From: JBBQSN01 sp038213835
GTDB lineage: Bacteria > Actinomycetota > Actinomycetes > Actinomycetales > CAWJMD01
Direction: 5' to 3'
NCBI GenBank assembly: GCA_038213835.1
Contig: JBBQSN010000012.1
Span: 1-32,537, forward strand
DNA length: 32,537 nt
The first letter of the stretch is position 1. The number at the start of each line of letters is the position of its first letter. A program made the translations under genes and the position numbers. Below are positions 1-8,645 of this stretch, piece by piece. The notes beneath the pieces are model-generated. The model did no database searches and had not been told where the DNA came from. It worked only from the letters and a program-made list of their open reading frames with translations.

Positions 1-646
1 CGACCTGCTCCTGGTCCAGGCGCGAGGCGTTCGCGAACGGCGAGAGCCGGGCGGCGTGCAGGATCTCGTCGCTGTAGGCGTTGCCCACGCCGGCCAGCAC
101 GCTCTGGTCGCGCAGCAGCCCCTTGACCTGCTTGGACGCCCCGCTCAGCAGGGCGGCGAGCGCGGCGCGGTCGAACGCGGGGTCGAGCGGGTCGGGCCCG
201 AGCGAGGCGATCCGCTCGATCTCGGCGGGGTCGCGCACGACGTGGACGGCCAGCCGCTTCTTCGTCCCGGCCTCGGTGAGGTCGAAACCGGGGAGCCGTC
301 CCTCGACCACCTTCGCCGGGTCGGCGGGCGAGGCGCCGTCGAGCCGGACCCGCAGCGCGATCGGGCTCTTGCCGGGACGCACGGGGGCCGGCGCGAGGGC
401 GTCCGACCAGCGCAACCACCCTGCCTTGGACAGGTGGAAGACCAGGTGCAGGCCGCTGACGTCGATCCCGACCCACTTGCCGTGCCGCTGGACGCCCGTG
501 ACCTCGAGCCCGGCCATCGCGGTGGGCGGCGGGTCGTAGGTCTTCAGCACGCTGATGGCGCCGACCTCGACGGCCGCCACGACCGACCCGACGGCACGCT
601 CGCGCAGGAACGCCACCAGGGCCTGCACCTCGGGGAGCTCGGGCAC
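1..646 (-). CDS. Fpg/Nei-family DNA glycosylase, 5' part (3' end beyond left edge)
   Basis: Base-excision repair glycosylase/AP lyase for oxidised or ring-opened bases. Reading down from a GTG at 646 the protein begins V-PELPEV, which places the family's catalytic Pro2 and Glu3 directly after the initiator. RHGKW gives Lys57, the same number as the DNA-contacting lysine of E. coli Fpg. The helix-two-turn-helix region is visible as GVGNAYSDEILHAARLSP near residues 185-205. About 215 codons are present. The C-terminal zinc-finger part lies outside the window, so Fpg and Nei subtypes cannot be separated. The start is fixed by the PELPE motif. A TAGAGT hexamer 6 nt upstream suggests leaderless transcription. 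Confidence 0.9.
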   Translation of the reverse strand, partial: MPELPEVQALVAFLRERAVGSVVAAVEVGAISVLKTYDPPPTAMAGLEVTGVQRHGKWVGIDVSGLHLVFHLSKAGWLRWSDALAPAPVRPGKSPIALRVRLDGASPADPAKVVEGRLPGFDLTEAGTKKRLAVHVVRDPAEIERIASLGPDPLDPAFDRAALAALLSGASKQVKGLLRDQSVLAGVGNAYSDEILHAARLSPFANASRLDQEQV

Positions 647-652
647 GGTGGG

Positions 653-658
653 ACTCTA
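653..658 (-). promoter_or_regulatory. -10 hexamer of the Fpg/Nei gene (leaderless)
   Basis: TAGAGT on the minus strand ends 6 nt before the GTG at 646, so transcription would begin at or next to the start codon. No Shine-Dalgarno sequence precedes the GTG. It is one of six such sites in this window. No good -35 is visible. Confidence 0.5.
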
Positions 659-735
659 CGACGTCGCACCGGCGGCACACCGTGGACGAGGTGAACCGGC
701 GGGACGAAACGCGCCCGCCGGGCGTCCGGGTTTGA

Positions 736-741
736 CAGGCT
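736..741 (+). promoter_or_regulatory. -10-like hexamer of the PP2C phosphatase gene
   Basis: CAGGCT lies 7 nt before the ATG at 749, with no Shine-Dalgarno between them, which fits leaderless transcription. A TTGACA overlaps it at 732-737 and cannot act as the -35 for this hexamer. Confidence 0.35.
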
Positions 742-748
742 TGCCCCC

Positions 749-1912
749 ATGCAGGAGAGCAGGGGCGGGAGCCGCTTCGTCGGGCCTGTGCCCGGCGCGC
801 TGGTGGCCCTGCTCGTCCTGGTGCTCCTGGTGAGCGGCGAGCTGCTCGAGGGACCCCTCCTGCAGTGGATGGGCGTGCTCACCGCCGTGCCCCTGCTGGC
901 GGGCTCGCTCACCTGGCCGCTGCCCACCGCGCTCGTCGGGCTCGTCACCACGCTCGCCGGGGTCTGGCTCGGGTACACGCAGGAGTCGCCGGCGGTCGGT
1001 GACGACCTCGCCACCAGCCCGGCCCAGCTGACCCGGCTCGGGCTCATCGCGATGGCCTCGATCGGCGCGGTGCTCATCGCCTACGCCCGCGAGCGGCGGA
1101 TCGAGGCGCTGTCGTCGATGTCGTCGGTGGCCGAGGCCGCGCAGGGCGCGCTCATGCGGCCGATCCCGGACATGGTCGGTGGCCTGCAGTGCACGACCCT
1201 CTACCAGTCCGCCAACAGCACCGCCCGCATCGGCGGCGACCTGATGGAGGTGGTCGCCACGCCGTTCGGCACCCGGGTCCTGATCGGGGACGTTCAGGGC
1301 AAGGGCATGGACGCCGTGCGGATGGCGGGCGTGGTGCTCGGCGCCTTCCGCGAGATCGCGCACACCGAGCCGACCCTGTCCGGGCTCGCGGTGGCGCTGA
1401 ACCGCTCGGTCGAGCGCGACGCCCGACCGGAGGAGTTCGTCACCGCGGGGCTGCTGCAGATGCAGTCCGACGGCGACCTGCAGGTGGTCACCTGCGGGCA
1501 CCCCGCGCCGATGGTGGTGCGCCCCGACGGCCGACCCGCCACCGAGCTGGAGGCCGACCCCGCGCCGCCGCTCGGCATGCTGGGGGCGCCGCCGCGCAGC
1601 ACCTTCCACCGGCTCGACCGTCGGCAGCGGCTGGTGCTCGTCACCGACGGCCTGCTCGAGGCACGCACCCCCAAGCGCTGGTGGATGCGCGGCCCGCTGC
1701 GGCACCGCGGCGGGGAGTTCTTCCCCGCCCTGGAGCGGGTCGGGCTCGAGCTCAGCCGGGGCCCCGCCGACGGCGGCCTGGAGCGACTGCGCGACCAGGT
1801 CGAGGAGTGGACCGGGGGCGGCCGCGGTGACGACATGGCGATGCTCGTGCTCGAGCTCGCCTACCGGCCCCCGGCCAGGCCGAGACGCTCCAGTGCCCAG
1901 GCCATCTCGTAG
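749..1912 (+). CDS. membrane-anchored PP2C/SpoIIE-type serine phosphatase
   Basis: 387-residue protein with an N-terminal membrane region and a C-terminal SpoIIE/RsbU-type PP2C domain. Hydrophobic segments cover roughly residues 10-75 and 90-115. The phosphatase domain (about 125-380) shows the metal-binding pattern IGGDLMEV, then IGDVQGKGMDAV, then CGHPAPMVV and VTDGLLEAR, and ends GRGDDMAMLVLEL. Family members usually dephosphorylate anti-sigma-factor antagonists in partner-switching pathways. No sensor domain beyond the membrane part and no RsbV/RsbW partner lies nearby, so the substrate is unknown. The last 17 codons overlap the 3' end of the convergent ptrB gene by 52 bp. The tail there (RPPARPRRSSAQAIS) is basic and probably not part of the fold. 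Confidence 0.9.
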   Translation: MQESRGGSRFVGPVPGALVALLVLVLLVSGELLEGPLLQWMGVLTAVPLLAGSLTWPLPTALVGLVTTLAGVWLGYTQESPAVGDDLATSPAQLTRLGLIAMASIGAVLIAYARERRIEALSSMSSVAEAAQGALMRPIPDMVGGLQCTTLYQSANSTARIGGDLMEVVATPFGTRVLIGDVQGKGMDAVRMAGVVLGAFREIAHTEPTLSGLAVALNRSVERDARPEEFVTAGLLQMQSDGDLQVVTCGHPAPMVVRPDGRPATELEADPAPPLGMLGAPPRSTFHRLDRRQRLVLVTDGLLEARTPKRWWMRGPLRHRGGEFFPALERVGLELSRGPADGGLERLRDQVEEWTGGGRGDDMAMLVLELAYRPPARPRRSSAQAIS

Positions 1913-4020
1913 GCACGTTCCTTCCAGGTCTCGTATCGCCCGCTGACCCCGCCGTGCCCGCCGTCCATGACGGTCTTGAGCAGGTAGGGCCCGCCCTGGG
2001 GGGCGGTCTCGCGCAGCCGCGCGACCCACTTGGCCGGCTCGACGTACAGCACCCGGGCGTCGTGCAGGCTGGTCAACGCCAGCACCGGCGGGTAGGCGAC
2101 GTCACGGACGTTCTCGTACGGCGTGTAGCTCTTCATGTACGCGTAGACCTCGGCGTCGTGCAACGGGTCGCCCCACTCCTCCCACTCGATCACGGTGAGG
2201 GGGAGGGAGGGGTCCTGGATCGTGGTGAGGGCGTCGACGACGGTCACCTGGGCCACGACGCCCACGAACAGCTGGGGCGCGAGGTTCAGCGCCGCACCCA
2301 CGAGCAGTCCGCCGGCCGAGCCTCCCATCGCGACGACGCGGTCCGGGTGCGCCCACCCGGAGGCCACGAGGTGCCGTCCCGCGTCGACGAAGTCGGTGAA
2401 GGTGTTGACCTTGTGGTTCATCCGACCCTGCTCGTACCAGTCGCGGCCGAGCTCGCCGCCGCCGCGCACGTGCGCGACGGCGAACACGACGCCGCGGTCG
2501 AGCAGCGACAGCCGCGGGACGGTGAACGCCGGGTCGATGCTGTGCTCGTACGAGCCGTATCCGTACAGGAGCACCGGCGCCGTGCCGTCGCGCGGGGTGC
2601 CCCGGCGGCAGACCACCGAGATCGGCACCTGGGTGCCGTCGGCGGCCGTGGCCCACTCGCGGTGCTGCTCGTAGTCGGCGCTGTCGAAGCCGCCGAGGAC
2701 GGGAGTGCGTTTGCGCAGCAACAGCTCCCGGGTGCTGAGGTCGACGTCGTAGACCGTGGGCGGGGTGACGAACGACGCGTAGCCGAGCCGCAGCACCGGA
2801 GCCGCCGCGTCGCCCACCTGGCCGACGTCGCTGGTGAACAGCGGCTCGTCGAAGCCCACCTCCCACGCCTCGCCGACCCCCTGGTTGCTGCCGTCCTCGA
2901 TCGGCAGCACCACCACGCGGGCCAGTGCGTCGCGCCGCACCTGCAGCACGATCGCGCGGTCCAGCGCCAGCGCGCCCATCACCCGGCGGCCCGGGGTGTG
3001 GGGGACCAGCTCCTCCCAGTGCGCGGGGTCGGGGTCGCCGACATCGGCGAGCGCCACGGCGAAGTCCTGGGCGTCGTGGTTGTGCACGATGACGAACCGG
3101 TCGCGGCCGCTGACGACCGCGTGGTCGACGTCGTACTCCACGCCGTCGCGCCGGGCCGCCACGAGCACCGGCTCGGCCGCGGGGTCCTGGAGGTCCAGCG
3201 CCCGTACCTCGCTGGTGGTGCGCGAGGCGGCGCCGACCAGCAGGAAGCGGCGGCTGGTGGTGGTCTCCACGCCGACCCAGAACCTCTCGTCCGGCTCGGT
3301 GAGGAGCACCGTGTCGGCGTCCGGCGCGGTGCCGAGCACGTGCCGGCGCACCTCGTACGGACGCCAGGCACCGTCGACGACCGTGTAGTAGACCGCAGCC
3401 GAGTCGCCGCCCCAGGAGGCGCCGTAGAAGATGCCCGGCACCTCGTCGTCGAGCAGCTCACCGGTGCGGAGGTCCTTGAACCGCAGCGTGAACCGCTCGT
3501 CACCCTGCAGGTCCACCGAGTAGGCCAGCAGGTGGTCGTCGGGGCTGACGGCCAGCGCACCCAGGGAGAAGAAGGCGTGGCCCTCGGCCTCTGCGTTGCC
3601 GTCGATCAGCACCTGCTCGTCCGAGGCGGCGACGCCGGCCTCGATCGTGGGCGGGGTCCAGCCGGTCGCGTCGTCGAGCGGCCCGGAAGCCGGGCAGCGG
3701 CAGGTGACCGTGTACTGGCTGCCCTCGCTGGTGCGCGAGTAGTACCACCAGCCGCCGCGGCGGGTGGGCACCGAGAGGTCGGTCTGCTGGGTGCGCGCCA
3801 CGATCTCGTCGTAGAGCGTGGTGCGCAGGCCCTCGAGGTGGTCGGTCTGCGCGGCGGCGTGGTCGTTCTCGGCCTCGAGGTGTGCGATGACGGCGGGTTC
3901 CTCGGGGTCGCGCAGCCACTCGTACGGGTCGACGACGTCGTCGCCGTGGTGGCTGCGGACGGTCTCGACCCGTGCGGCGGCCGGAGCCGCGGCTGCAGAG
4001 GTGGGCGTGGTATCGGTCAC
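1861..4020 (-). CDS. ptrB: oligopeptidase B / prolyl oligopeptidase family (S9A)
   Basis: Cytosolic serine peptidase that trims small peptides, expected after Lys/Arg. It has 719 residues with an N-terminal beta-propeller (about 10-430) opening with VVDPYEWLRDP and a C-terminal alpha/beta-hydrolase domain. The triad can be placed: Ser568 in GGSAGG, Asp654 in SLHDARV and His689 in DGGHGG. The spacings (86 and 35 residues) equal those I recall for E. coli oligopeptidase B (Ser532/Asp617/His652). The DPLHDAEVYAYMKSY and EWEEWGDP segments also fit OpB. There is no signal peptide. The GTG start at 4020 is supported by TAGGCT 6 nt upstream, inside the 30 bp gap after the Eis-like gene. Confidence 0.93.
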   Translation of the reverse strand: MTDTTPTSAAAAPAAARVETVRSHHGDDVVDPYEWLRDPEEPAVIAHLEAENDHAAAQTDHLEGLRTTLYDEIVARTQQTDLSVPTRRGGWWYYSRTSEGSQYTVTCRCPASGPLDDATGWTPPTIEAGVAASDEQVLIDGNAEAEGHAFFSLGALAVSPDDHLLAYSVDLQGDERFTLRFKDLRTGELLDDEVPGIFYGASWGGDSAAVYYTVVDGAWRPYEVRRHVLGTAPDADTVLLTEPDERFWVGVETTTSRRFLLVGAASRTTSEVRALDLQDPAAEPVLVAARRDGVEYDVDHAVVSGRDRFVIVHNHDAQDFAVALADVGDPDPAHWEELVPHTPGRRVMGALALDRAIVLQVRRDALARVVVLPIEDGSNQGVGEAWEVGFDEPLFTSDVGQVGDAAAPVLRLGYASFVTPPTVYDVDLSTRELLLRKRTPVLGGFDSADYEQHREWATAADGTQVPISVVCRRGTPRDGTAPVLLYGYGSYEHSIDPAFTVPRLSLLDRGVVFAVAHVRGGGELGRDWYEQGRMNHKVNTFTDFVDAGRHLVASGWAHPDRVVAMGGSAGGLLVGAALNLAPQLFVGVVAQVTVVDALTTIQDPSLPLTVIEWEEWGDPLHDAEVYAYMKSYTPYENVRDVAYPPVLALTSLHDARVLYVEPAKWVARLRETAPQGGPYLLKTVMDGGHGGVSGRYETWKERAYEMAWALERLGLAGGR

Positions 4021-4026
4021 CGGCCG

Positions 4027-4032
4027 AGCCTA
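4027..4032 (-). promoter_or_regulatory. -10 hexamer of ptrB (leaderless)
   Basis: TAGGCT on the minus strand ends 6 nt before the GTG at 4020. It sits in the 30 bp between the Eis-like stop and ptrB, so ptrB can be transcribed separately from the gene upstream of it. Confidence 0.5.
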
Positions 4033-4050
4033 TGCGGCTCCTGGCGGGCC

Positions 4051-5289
4051 TCAGTACGGGACGTAGAACATGCACAGGTCCGACGTCAGCGGCGGGAACA
4101 GCGCCTCGTACCACTCGGCGTCGTTGCCGGGGTACACGTCCGGGCGCTGCCGCTTCAGGCCGGCCATCCCGTGCGGCCCGAGCAGCAGGTCCGCCAGCAG
4201 GTCGGGCGCGCACCCGATGCCGCCGGCCGCCCCCGGCCCCTGCATCGGCCCGCCGGCCTCGACCGGACCGAAGGCCTCACCGGTCTGCGGCAGGCGGTAG
4301 TGCCGACCGAACGTGGAGACGACCAGGTCGCGTCCCTCGCGGTCCAGGCCGCTCGCCAGGTGCCGCTGCCACAGCAACTCTCGCAGGGCGTCAAGCAGCA
4401 CGGCGGGGTCGGGCAGCCGGACGTAGTACCGCTCGGCCAGCACCGAGGCCTCGCCGTAGAGGGGGACGCACACCTCGTCGACCGGACCCGGTCGCCGCTG
4501 GACGCGCAGGCCGTCCGGCCCTGCCGTGGGGTGGACGCCGGCCACCAGGTCGGAAGCGGCCGCCACGTCCAGGGCCGCGGGGTCGGCCAGCACCACCTCG
4601 TCGTCGGGGTCGGTCACCCGCGCGGTGGCCACGACCTCGCCGTCGCGCTCGACGACCACGAGGGTCGAGCCCTCGCGGGCCAGCAGCCAGCGCCAGCGGG
4701 GCGTCGTGTGCGGGACGGCGACGTCGACGTCGGCCTGGACGGCGCCCTGGAGGCGGACCACGGCCGGCAGGTCGGCCGCCGTGGCCGGCCGCAACGTGCC
4801 CGTGCCGCCCGGCTGCGGCGCCGCGGTGAGGAACGGTGCCGGCGGGATCGCCATCGCGTACTCGTAGCCGAACAGCCGGTAGAAGTAGGGGATCCCGAGC
4901 ATCACGCCGAGGACGTGGCCGCGCTCGGCCGATCGCTCGTGCGCCCAGCCCATCAGTGCGCGGACCAGGCCCTGACCCTCGTGCTCGGTGGCCGTGGCGA
5001 CCAGCTCGACCTGCCCCGCCGGCAGCGTCACGGTGCCCGGTGCGCCGGCCCGGCCGATCCGGACGGTCTCGTCCAGCAGGGTCGCCGTGGAGACCACGCG
5101 GTCGCCGTCGACGACCACCGCGCACGCCTCGTGCCCGGCGTCCGGGTCCTCGACGACGAGCCGGTGGTCGATCGCGTCCTCGGGGTCGCCCCGGGCGGTG
5201 AGCAGCTCGCCCACCTGCTCCAGATCGGCGGGCAGCATCGGACGCAGCAGCAGCCCGGCCGGGAGCGGTCGTGGGTCGGTGGAGGCCAT
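4051..5289 (-). CDS. eis: Eis-like GNAT N-acetyltransferase
   Basis: GNAT acetyltransferase of the Eis (enhanced intracellular survival) family, which transfers acetyl from acetyl-CoA to amines, including aminoglycosides in mycobacteria. The first GNAT domain has the CoA-binding motif VELVATATEHEGQGLVRAL and then FYRLFGYEYAM, which contains the tyrosine that acts as general acid in Eis. A second GNAT-like domain and a C-terminal SCP2-like domain follow. From the ATG at 5289 it has 412 residues, close to the 402 of M. tuberculosis Eis. A GTG at 5325 would add 12 residues, but only the 5289 ATG has a GAGGA sequence at usable distance and a family-like N-terminus. The physiological substrate cannot be read from sequence. 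Confidence 0.85.
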   Translation of the reverse strand: MASTDPRPLPAGLLLRPMLPADLEQVGELLTARGDPEDAIDHRLVVEDPDAGHEACAVVVDGDRVVSTATLLDETVRIGRAGAPGTVTLPAGQVELVATATEHEGQGLVRALMGWAHERSAERGHVLGVMLGIPYFYRLFGYEYAMAIPPAPFLTAAPQPGGTGTLRPATAADLPAVVRLQGAVQADVDVAVPHTTPRWRWLLAREGSTLVVVERDGEVVATARVTDPDDEVVLADPAALDVAAASDLVAGVHPTAGPDGLRVQRRPGPVDEVCVPLYGEASVLAERYYVRLPDPAVLLDALRELLWQRHLASGLDREGRDLVVSTFGRHYRLPQTGEAFGPVEAGGPMQGPGAAGGIGCAPDLLADLLLGPHGMAGLKRQRPDVYPGNDAEWYEALFPPLTSDLCMFYVPY

Positions 5290-5362
5290 GACGCCGATCG
5301 TCCTCGTCCCCGGCCACCACGTCACCCGCGTTTGCGCCCCGCCCCTTCCGCGAGTGTGAGCC

Positions 5363-5395
5363 TCGTGCGCGACACACGCGGCGTGTCGCGCACGA
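5363..5395. terminator. perfect 13-bp inverted repeat, probable terminator hairpin
   Basis: Arms tcgtgcgcgacac (5363-5375) and gtgtcgcgcacga (5383-5395) are exact reverse complements around a 7-nt loop. The hairpin lies 28 bp after the MFS stop codon and upstream of the Eis-like gene. It has no U tract, which is common for actinobacterial terminators. It could instead be a dispersed palindromic repeat. Confidence 0.6.
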
Positions 5396-5422
5396 AGGCA
5401 CCACGTGCGCGGGCGGTCGGAC

Positions 5423-6631
5423 TCAGCCGATCGTGCGGCGGGCTCCGGCCACGACGCCGCTGGCGCCGAGCACCACGGCCATCACGGCCATCAGCACGAG
5501 AGGCAGCTGCCACCCGCCTGAGGCGTCGTAGCTCTCCCCCACCAGCACGGGGGTACCGGCGGCCAGCAGGTAGCCGCCGGTCTGGACGAACCCGGACAGG
5601 CCGGCCGCCACGTGGTCGTCCTTGGCGCGCAGCACCATCAGCGCGAAGCCGAGGCTGATGCCGGCACCCTGGCCGAGGCCGATAACGACGGCCCACACCG
5701 GCCAGAGCTGCGGCGCCAGCAGCAGCCCGACCAGGGGGACCGCCCACGCGACGCCGACGGCGACGCCGAGCCCGCGCTGGTCGTGGCCGCGGCGTCCGAC
5801 CAGGGCCACCAGCGCCGGCACCAGCAGGCTGCCGACGATGCCGAACACCTGCATCACCGAGAGCGCGACACCGGCCTGGGCGCGGTCGAGCGAGATGCCG
5901 CCCTCGTGCGGGCTCGAGGCCAGCAGCGACGGGAGCCAGGCGGTCATCGAGTAGTACAGCGCCGACTGGGCGCCGAACAGCACGGTGAGCGCCCACGCCG
6001 TCCGGTCGCGGCGCAGCGTGAGCGGCGGACCCGTGGTCGGTGCGGGGGGTGCACCACTGCGCCGGTGCCGACGCAGGACCAGCACCCAGGACGCGATGGC
6101 GACCACCACCAGCCCGACCCACACGACCAGCCCGCCGCGCCACCCGACCCGGTCGGCGACCGGTGCCGTCCCGGCTGCTGCGACGGCGGCTCCCGCGGTG
6201 AGGGCGGCGGTGTAGATGCCGACGACGGCCGGCGAGCGGTCCCCGAAGTCGCGCTTGGCCACCACCGGCACCACGACGTTGCCGACGGTGATCGCCAGCC
6301 CGATCACCACGGTGCCCACCAGGGCCGGGACGGGCGAACCGCCGGGCGAGGAGCGCAGCAGGGTGCCGGCGGCGAGCACGACCATCGACAGGACGACCGC
6401 ACGCTCGGCCCCGAGGCGCCGGTACAGGCCGAGCACCGCGGCCGAGGCGACCGCGAAGCACAGCACCGGCAGCGACGTCAGCAGGCCGGCCGCACCGGGG
6501 CCGAGGCCGAGGTCGGCCCGCAGCTCGCCGAGCACGGGCGAGACCGCGGCGATCGGCGAGCGCAGCGTGAGGCTGACCGCCACGATCGCGACCAGCACCA
6601 GCCCGGTGCCGGCGGGGAGCCAGCGCCTCAC
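5423..6631 (-). CDS. MFS transporter, CynX/NimT type
   Basis: Twelve-helix major facilitator close to the cyanate/2-nitroimidazole transporter family (CynX, YycB). Diagnostic stretches near the N-terminus are SLTLRSPIAAVSPVLGELR and GAAGLLTSLPVLCFAVAS, with NVVVPVVAKRDF after helix 4. I place the start at GTG 6631, giving 402 residues. It overlaps the TGA of the SGNH gene as GTGA, so the two are translationally coupled. A longer frame opening at 6718 adds only arginine-rich sequence lying antiparallel in function to the neighbour's coding frame and is rejected. The substrate is unknown. A perfect hairpin follows the stop codon. Confidence 0.87.
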   Translation of the reverse strand: MRRWLPAGTGLVLVAIVAVSLTLRSPIAAVSPVLGELRADLGLGPGAAGLLTSLPVLCFAVASAAVLGLYRRLGAERAVVLSMVVLAAGTLLRSSPGGSPVPALVGTVVIGLAITVGNVVVPVVAKRDFGDRSPAVVGIYTAALTAGAAVAAAGTAPVADRVGWRGGLVVWVGLVVVAIASWVLVLRRHRRSGAPPAPTTGPPLTLRRDRTAWALTVLFGAQSALYYSMTAWLPSLLASSPHEGGISLDRAQAGVALSVMQVFGIVGSLLVPALVALVGRRGHDQRGLGVAVGVAWAVPLVGLLLAPQLWPVWAVVIGLGQGAGISLGFALMVLRAKDDHVAAGLSGFVQTGGYLLAAGTPVLVGESYDASGGWQLPLVLMAVMAVVLGASGVVAGARRTIG

Positions 6632-7452
6632 GGGCGGTCGAGGCCCTCTTCGAAGTGGGGCCGCTTCGCGTGCACGTCGTCGCCGGACGAACGACCGCGC
6701 AGTCGGCGCCGCAGCCACGGCCCCGCGTGCTCGCGGGCCCAGGCGGCGTTCGCGCGCAGTCCGAGGTCGAACGGCGGCAGGTCGTCACCGAGTGGTGCCC
6801 GCCACGGGGCGTCGGCGAGGTCGGTGGTGCCGGTGAGCGAGGCGTAGGCCTCGGCCGCGACCCGGGCGTGCCCCTCGGAGGTCAGGTGGATCCGGTCGGC
6901 GGACCAGAGCCGTCCGTCGCGCAGCACCCGCATGCCCCACAGGTCGGTCAGGTGGGCGCCGTGCGTGCGCGCGATCGTCCCGAGGTTCGCCGCGTAGGTG
7001 GCCGCCCGCCCCCGGGTGTGCCGGATGACGGGAGCGCCCCGCGGGTCGACCGGGGTGCAGAGCAGGACGCCGGCCCCCGTGGCCCGGATCCGCGCCACCG
7101 CTGCCTCGAGCGTGGCGCTGAGGGCGTCGACGTCGGCCCGCGGTCGCAGGATGTCGTTGCCGCCGCCGACGATGCTGACGAGATCGGGACAGAGCGCCAG
7201 GGCGGCGTCGACCTGCCCGCCCGCGATGTCGTCGAGCAGCCGGCCGCGGACGGCGAGGTTGGCGTACCGCAGCTGGTCCCCGGCGAGCTCGGCGTCAGCG
7301 ACGAGCAGCGCCGCCAGCCGGTCGGCCCACCCGGTGTACCGGTCCGGCGTGGCGACGGCGGGGTGGTCGACCGGCCCGGTGTCGTCCAGGCCCTCGGTGA
7401 AGGAGTCGCCGACGGCAACGTACCGGGTCCAGCGGGAGGGGGCGGTGCTCAC
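6628..7452 (-). CDS. SGNH/GDSL-family hydrolase
   Basis: 274-residue esterase/lipase-like protein with all four family blocks: VGDSFTEG (nucleophile Ser17), the Asn of YANLAVRG (block II), GGGND (block III), and DRIHLTSEGH with the Asp-x-x-His pair (block V). There is no signal peptide or membrane segment, so it is probably cytoplasmic. Start is GTG 7452; the next gene upstream is divergent. The stop codon overlaps the GTG of the downstream MFS transporter by 4 nt. The link between this esterase and the transporter is not known. Confidence 0.9.
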   Translation of the reverse strand: MSTAPSRWTRYVAVGDSFTEGLDDTGPVDHPAVATPDRYTGWADRLAALLVADAELAGDQLRYANLAVRGRLLDDIAGGQVDAALALCPDLVSIVGGGNDILRPRADVDALSATLEAAVARIRATGAGVLLCTPVDPRGAPVIRHTRGRAATYAANLGTIARTHGAHLTDLWGMRVLRDGRLWSADRIHLTSEGHARVAAEAYASLTGTTDLADAPWRAPLGDDLPPFDLGLRANAAWAREHAGPWLRRRLRGRSSGDDVHAKRPHFEEGLDRP

Positions 7453-7645
7453 GGCGACATGCTCGCACCGTCGCCCCGCCCCCTCCGCGCCAGGTGCGCT
7501 CGGCCCGGGCTCGTCCCGCTGTCAGCGAACTCCGTCGCCCGGACGTCGCTAGCGTCAGCCCGGGAACGGGTCGTCCGGACCGCGATGACTTCCGGGCGCG
7601 CCGCCGGTCCTTCCAGCACAGACCCGACGACACATACCCACGAAC

Positions 7646-7652
7646 GAGAGGA
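7646..7652 (+). promoter_or_regulatory. ribosome binding site that sets the ABC ATPase start
   Basis: GAGAGGA ends 7 nt before GTG 7660 and only 1 nt before GTG 7654, so 7660 is the better start. Confidence 0.65.
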
Positions 7653-7659
7653 CGTGCCC

Positions 7660-8643
7660 GTGATCACGGCACGCGGACTGGTGCAGACCTTCCACACCCG
7701 ACAAGGCCGCGAGAAGGTCGACGTCCAGGCGGTCAAGGGCGTCGACCTCGACGTCGCCGAGGGCGAAATCGTCTCGTTCCTCGGCCCGAACGGCGCCGGC
7801 AAGACCACGACCCTGCGGATGCTGACCACGCTGCTGACGCCCACCGCCGGCACGGCCGAGGTGAACGGCTTCGACGTCGCCACCCAGTCGGTGCAGGTGC
7901 GCCGCAGCATCGGGTACGTCTCCCAGGCCGGGTCGACCAGCCGGGTCGCGCGGGCCGGCGAGGAGATCATGGACCACGGGATGCTCTACGGGATCTCGGC
8001 CGAGCAGGCCCGCACCCGGGGGCACGAGCTGTTCGAGCAGCTCGCCCTCGACGGGATGTGGGAACGGCAGCCGAAGTCGATGTCGGGCGGCCAACGTCGC
8101 CGGCTCGACATCGCGATGGGCCTGATCCACGACCCGAAGCTGGTCTTCCTGGACGAGCCCACGACCGGCCTGGACCCACAGGCCAGGGCGAACCTGTGGA
8201 CCCACATCTGCGACCTGCGCACCCAGCGCGGCGCGACCGTCTTCCTCACCACGCACTACCTCGACGAGGCCGACGCTCTCTCGGACCGCGTGATCGTCAT
8301 CGACCACGGCGAGATCATCGCCTCGGACACTCCGGACGCGTTGAAGGACAACGTCTCCGGCGACCTCGTCGAGCTCGACGTCCGTGACGCCGACAAGGTC
8401 GCGACCGCCGCCGAGGTGCTCGACGGCCTCGCCCGGCAGACGGCCGACGGCTCAGGCAAGGACCTCGAGGTCACCGGTCAGCACATCAGTGCACGGGTGC
8501 CCCAGGCGAGCTCGAGCATGCAGGGCCTGTTGCGCGACCTCGACTCCCGCGGTGTCGAGCTCACCCACGTGCAGGTGCGCCGCCCCACGCTCGACGACGT
8601 CTTCCTGACCCTCACCGGTCGTTCGCTGCGAGAAGGAGAGTGA
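7660..8643 (+). CDS. ABC transporter ATPase, DrrA type
   Basis: 327-residue ATP-binding subunit of an ABC-2 exporter, of the daunorubicin-resistance DrrA family. Walker A is GPNGAGKTTT (Lys48), the signature is MSGGQRRRLDIAMGL, Walker B is LVFLDEPTTGLDP, and the switch His is in LTTHYLDEAD. The C-terminal 90 residues form the regulatory domain typical of DrrA, ending in RRPTLDDVFLTLTG. The signature begins with Met rather than the usual Leu, which is common in this family. The permease gene follows after 2 nt, so the two form one operon. The substrate cannot be inferred: no biosynthetic genes adjoin it. Confidence 0.92.
   Translation: MITARGLVQTFHTRQGREKVDVQAVKGVDLDVAEGEIVSFLGPNGAGKTTTLRMLTTLLTPTAGTAEVNGFDVATQSVQVRRSIGYVSQAGSTSRVARAGEEIMDHGMLYGISAEQARTRGHELFEQLALDGMWERQPKSMSGGQRRRLDIAMGLIHDPKLVFLDEPTTGLDPQARANLWTHICDLRTQRGATVFLTTHYLDEADALSDRVIVIDHGEIIASDTPDALKDNVSGDLVELDVRDADKVATAAEVLDGLARQTADGSGKDLEVTGQHISARVPQASSSMQGLLRDLDSRGVELTHVQVRRPTLDDVFLTLTGRSLREGE
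8633..8638 (+). promoter_or_regulatory. ribosome binding site of the ABC permease
   Basis: AAGGAG ends 7 nt before ATG 8646. A GTG at 8640 overlapping the preceding stop lies too close to it, so 8646 is chosen. Confidence 0.7.
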
Positions 8644-8645
8644 CC

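Noticed and set aside
731..749. TTGACA before the PP2C gene as a -35 box
   Set aside because: It lies only 12 nt before the ATG, leaving no room for a -10 and transcription start upstream of the gene.
1954..5658. Very long open frame on the plus strand across ptrB and the Eis-like gene
   Set aside because: It is antisense to two well-recognised genes, has low-complexity Arg/Gly/Val composition and shows no family motif. Long antisense frames are normal at this GC content.
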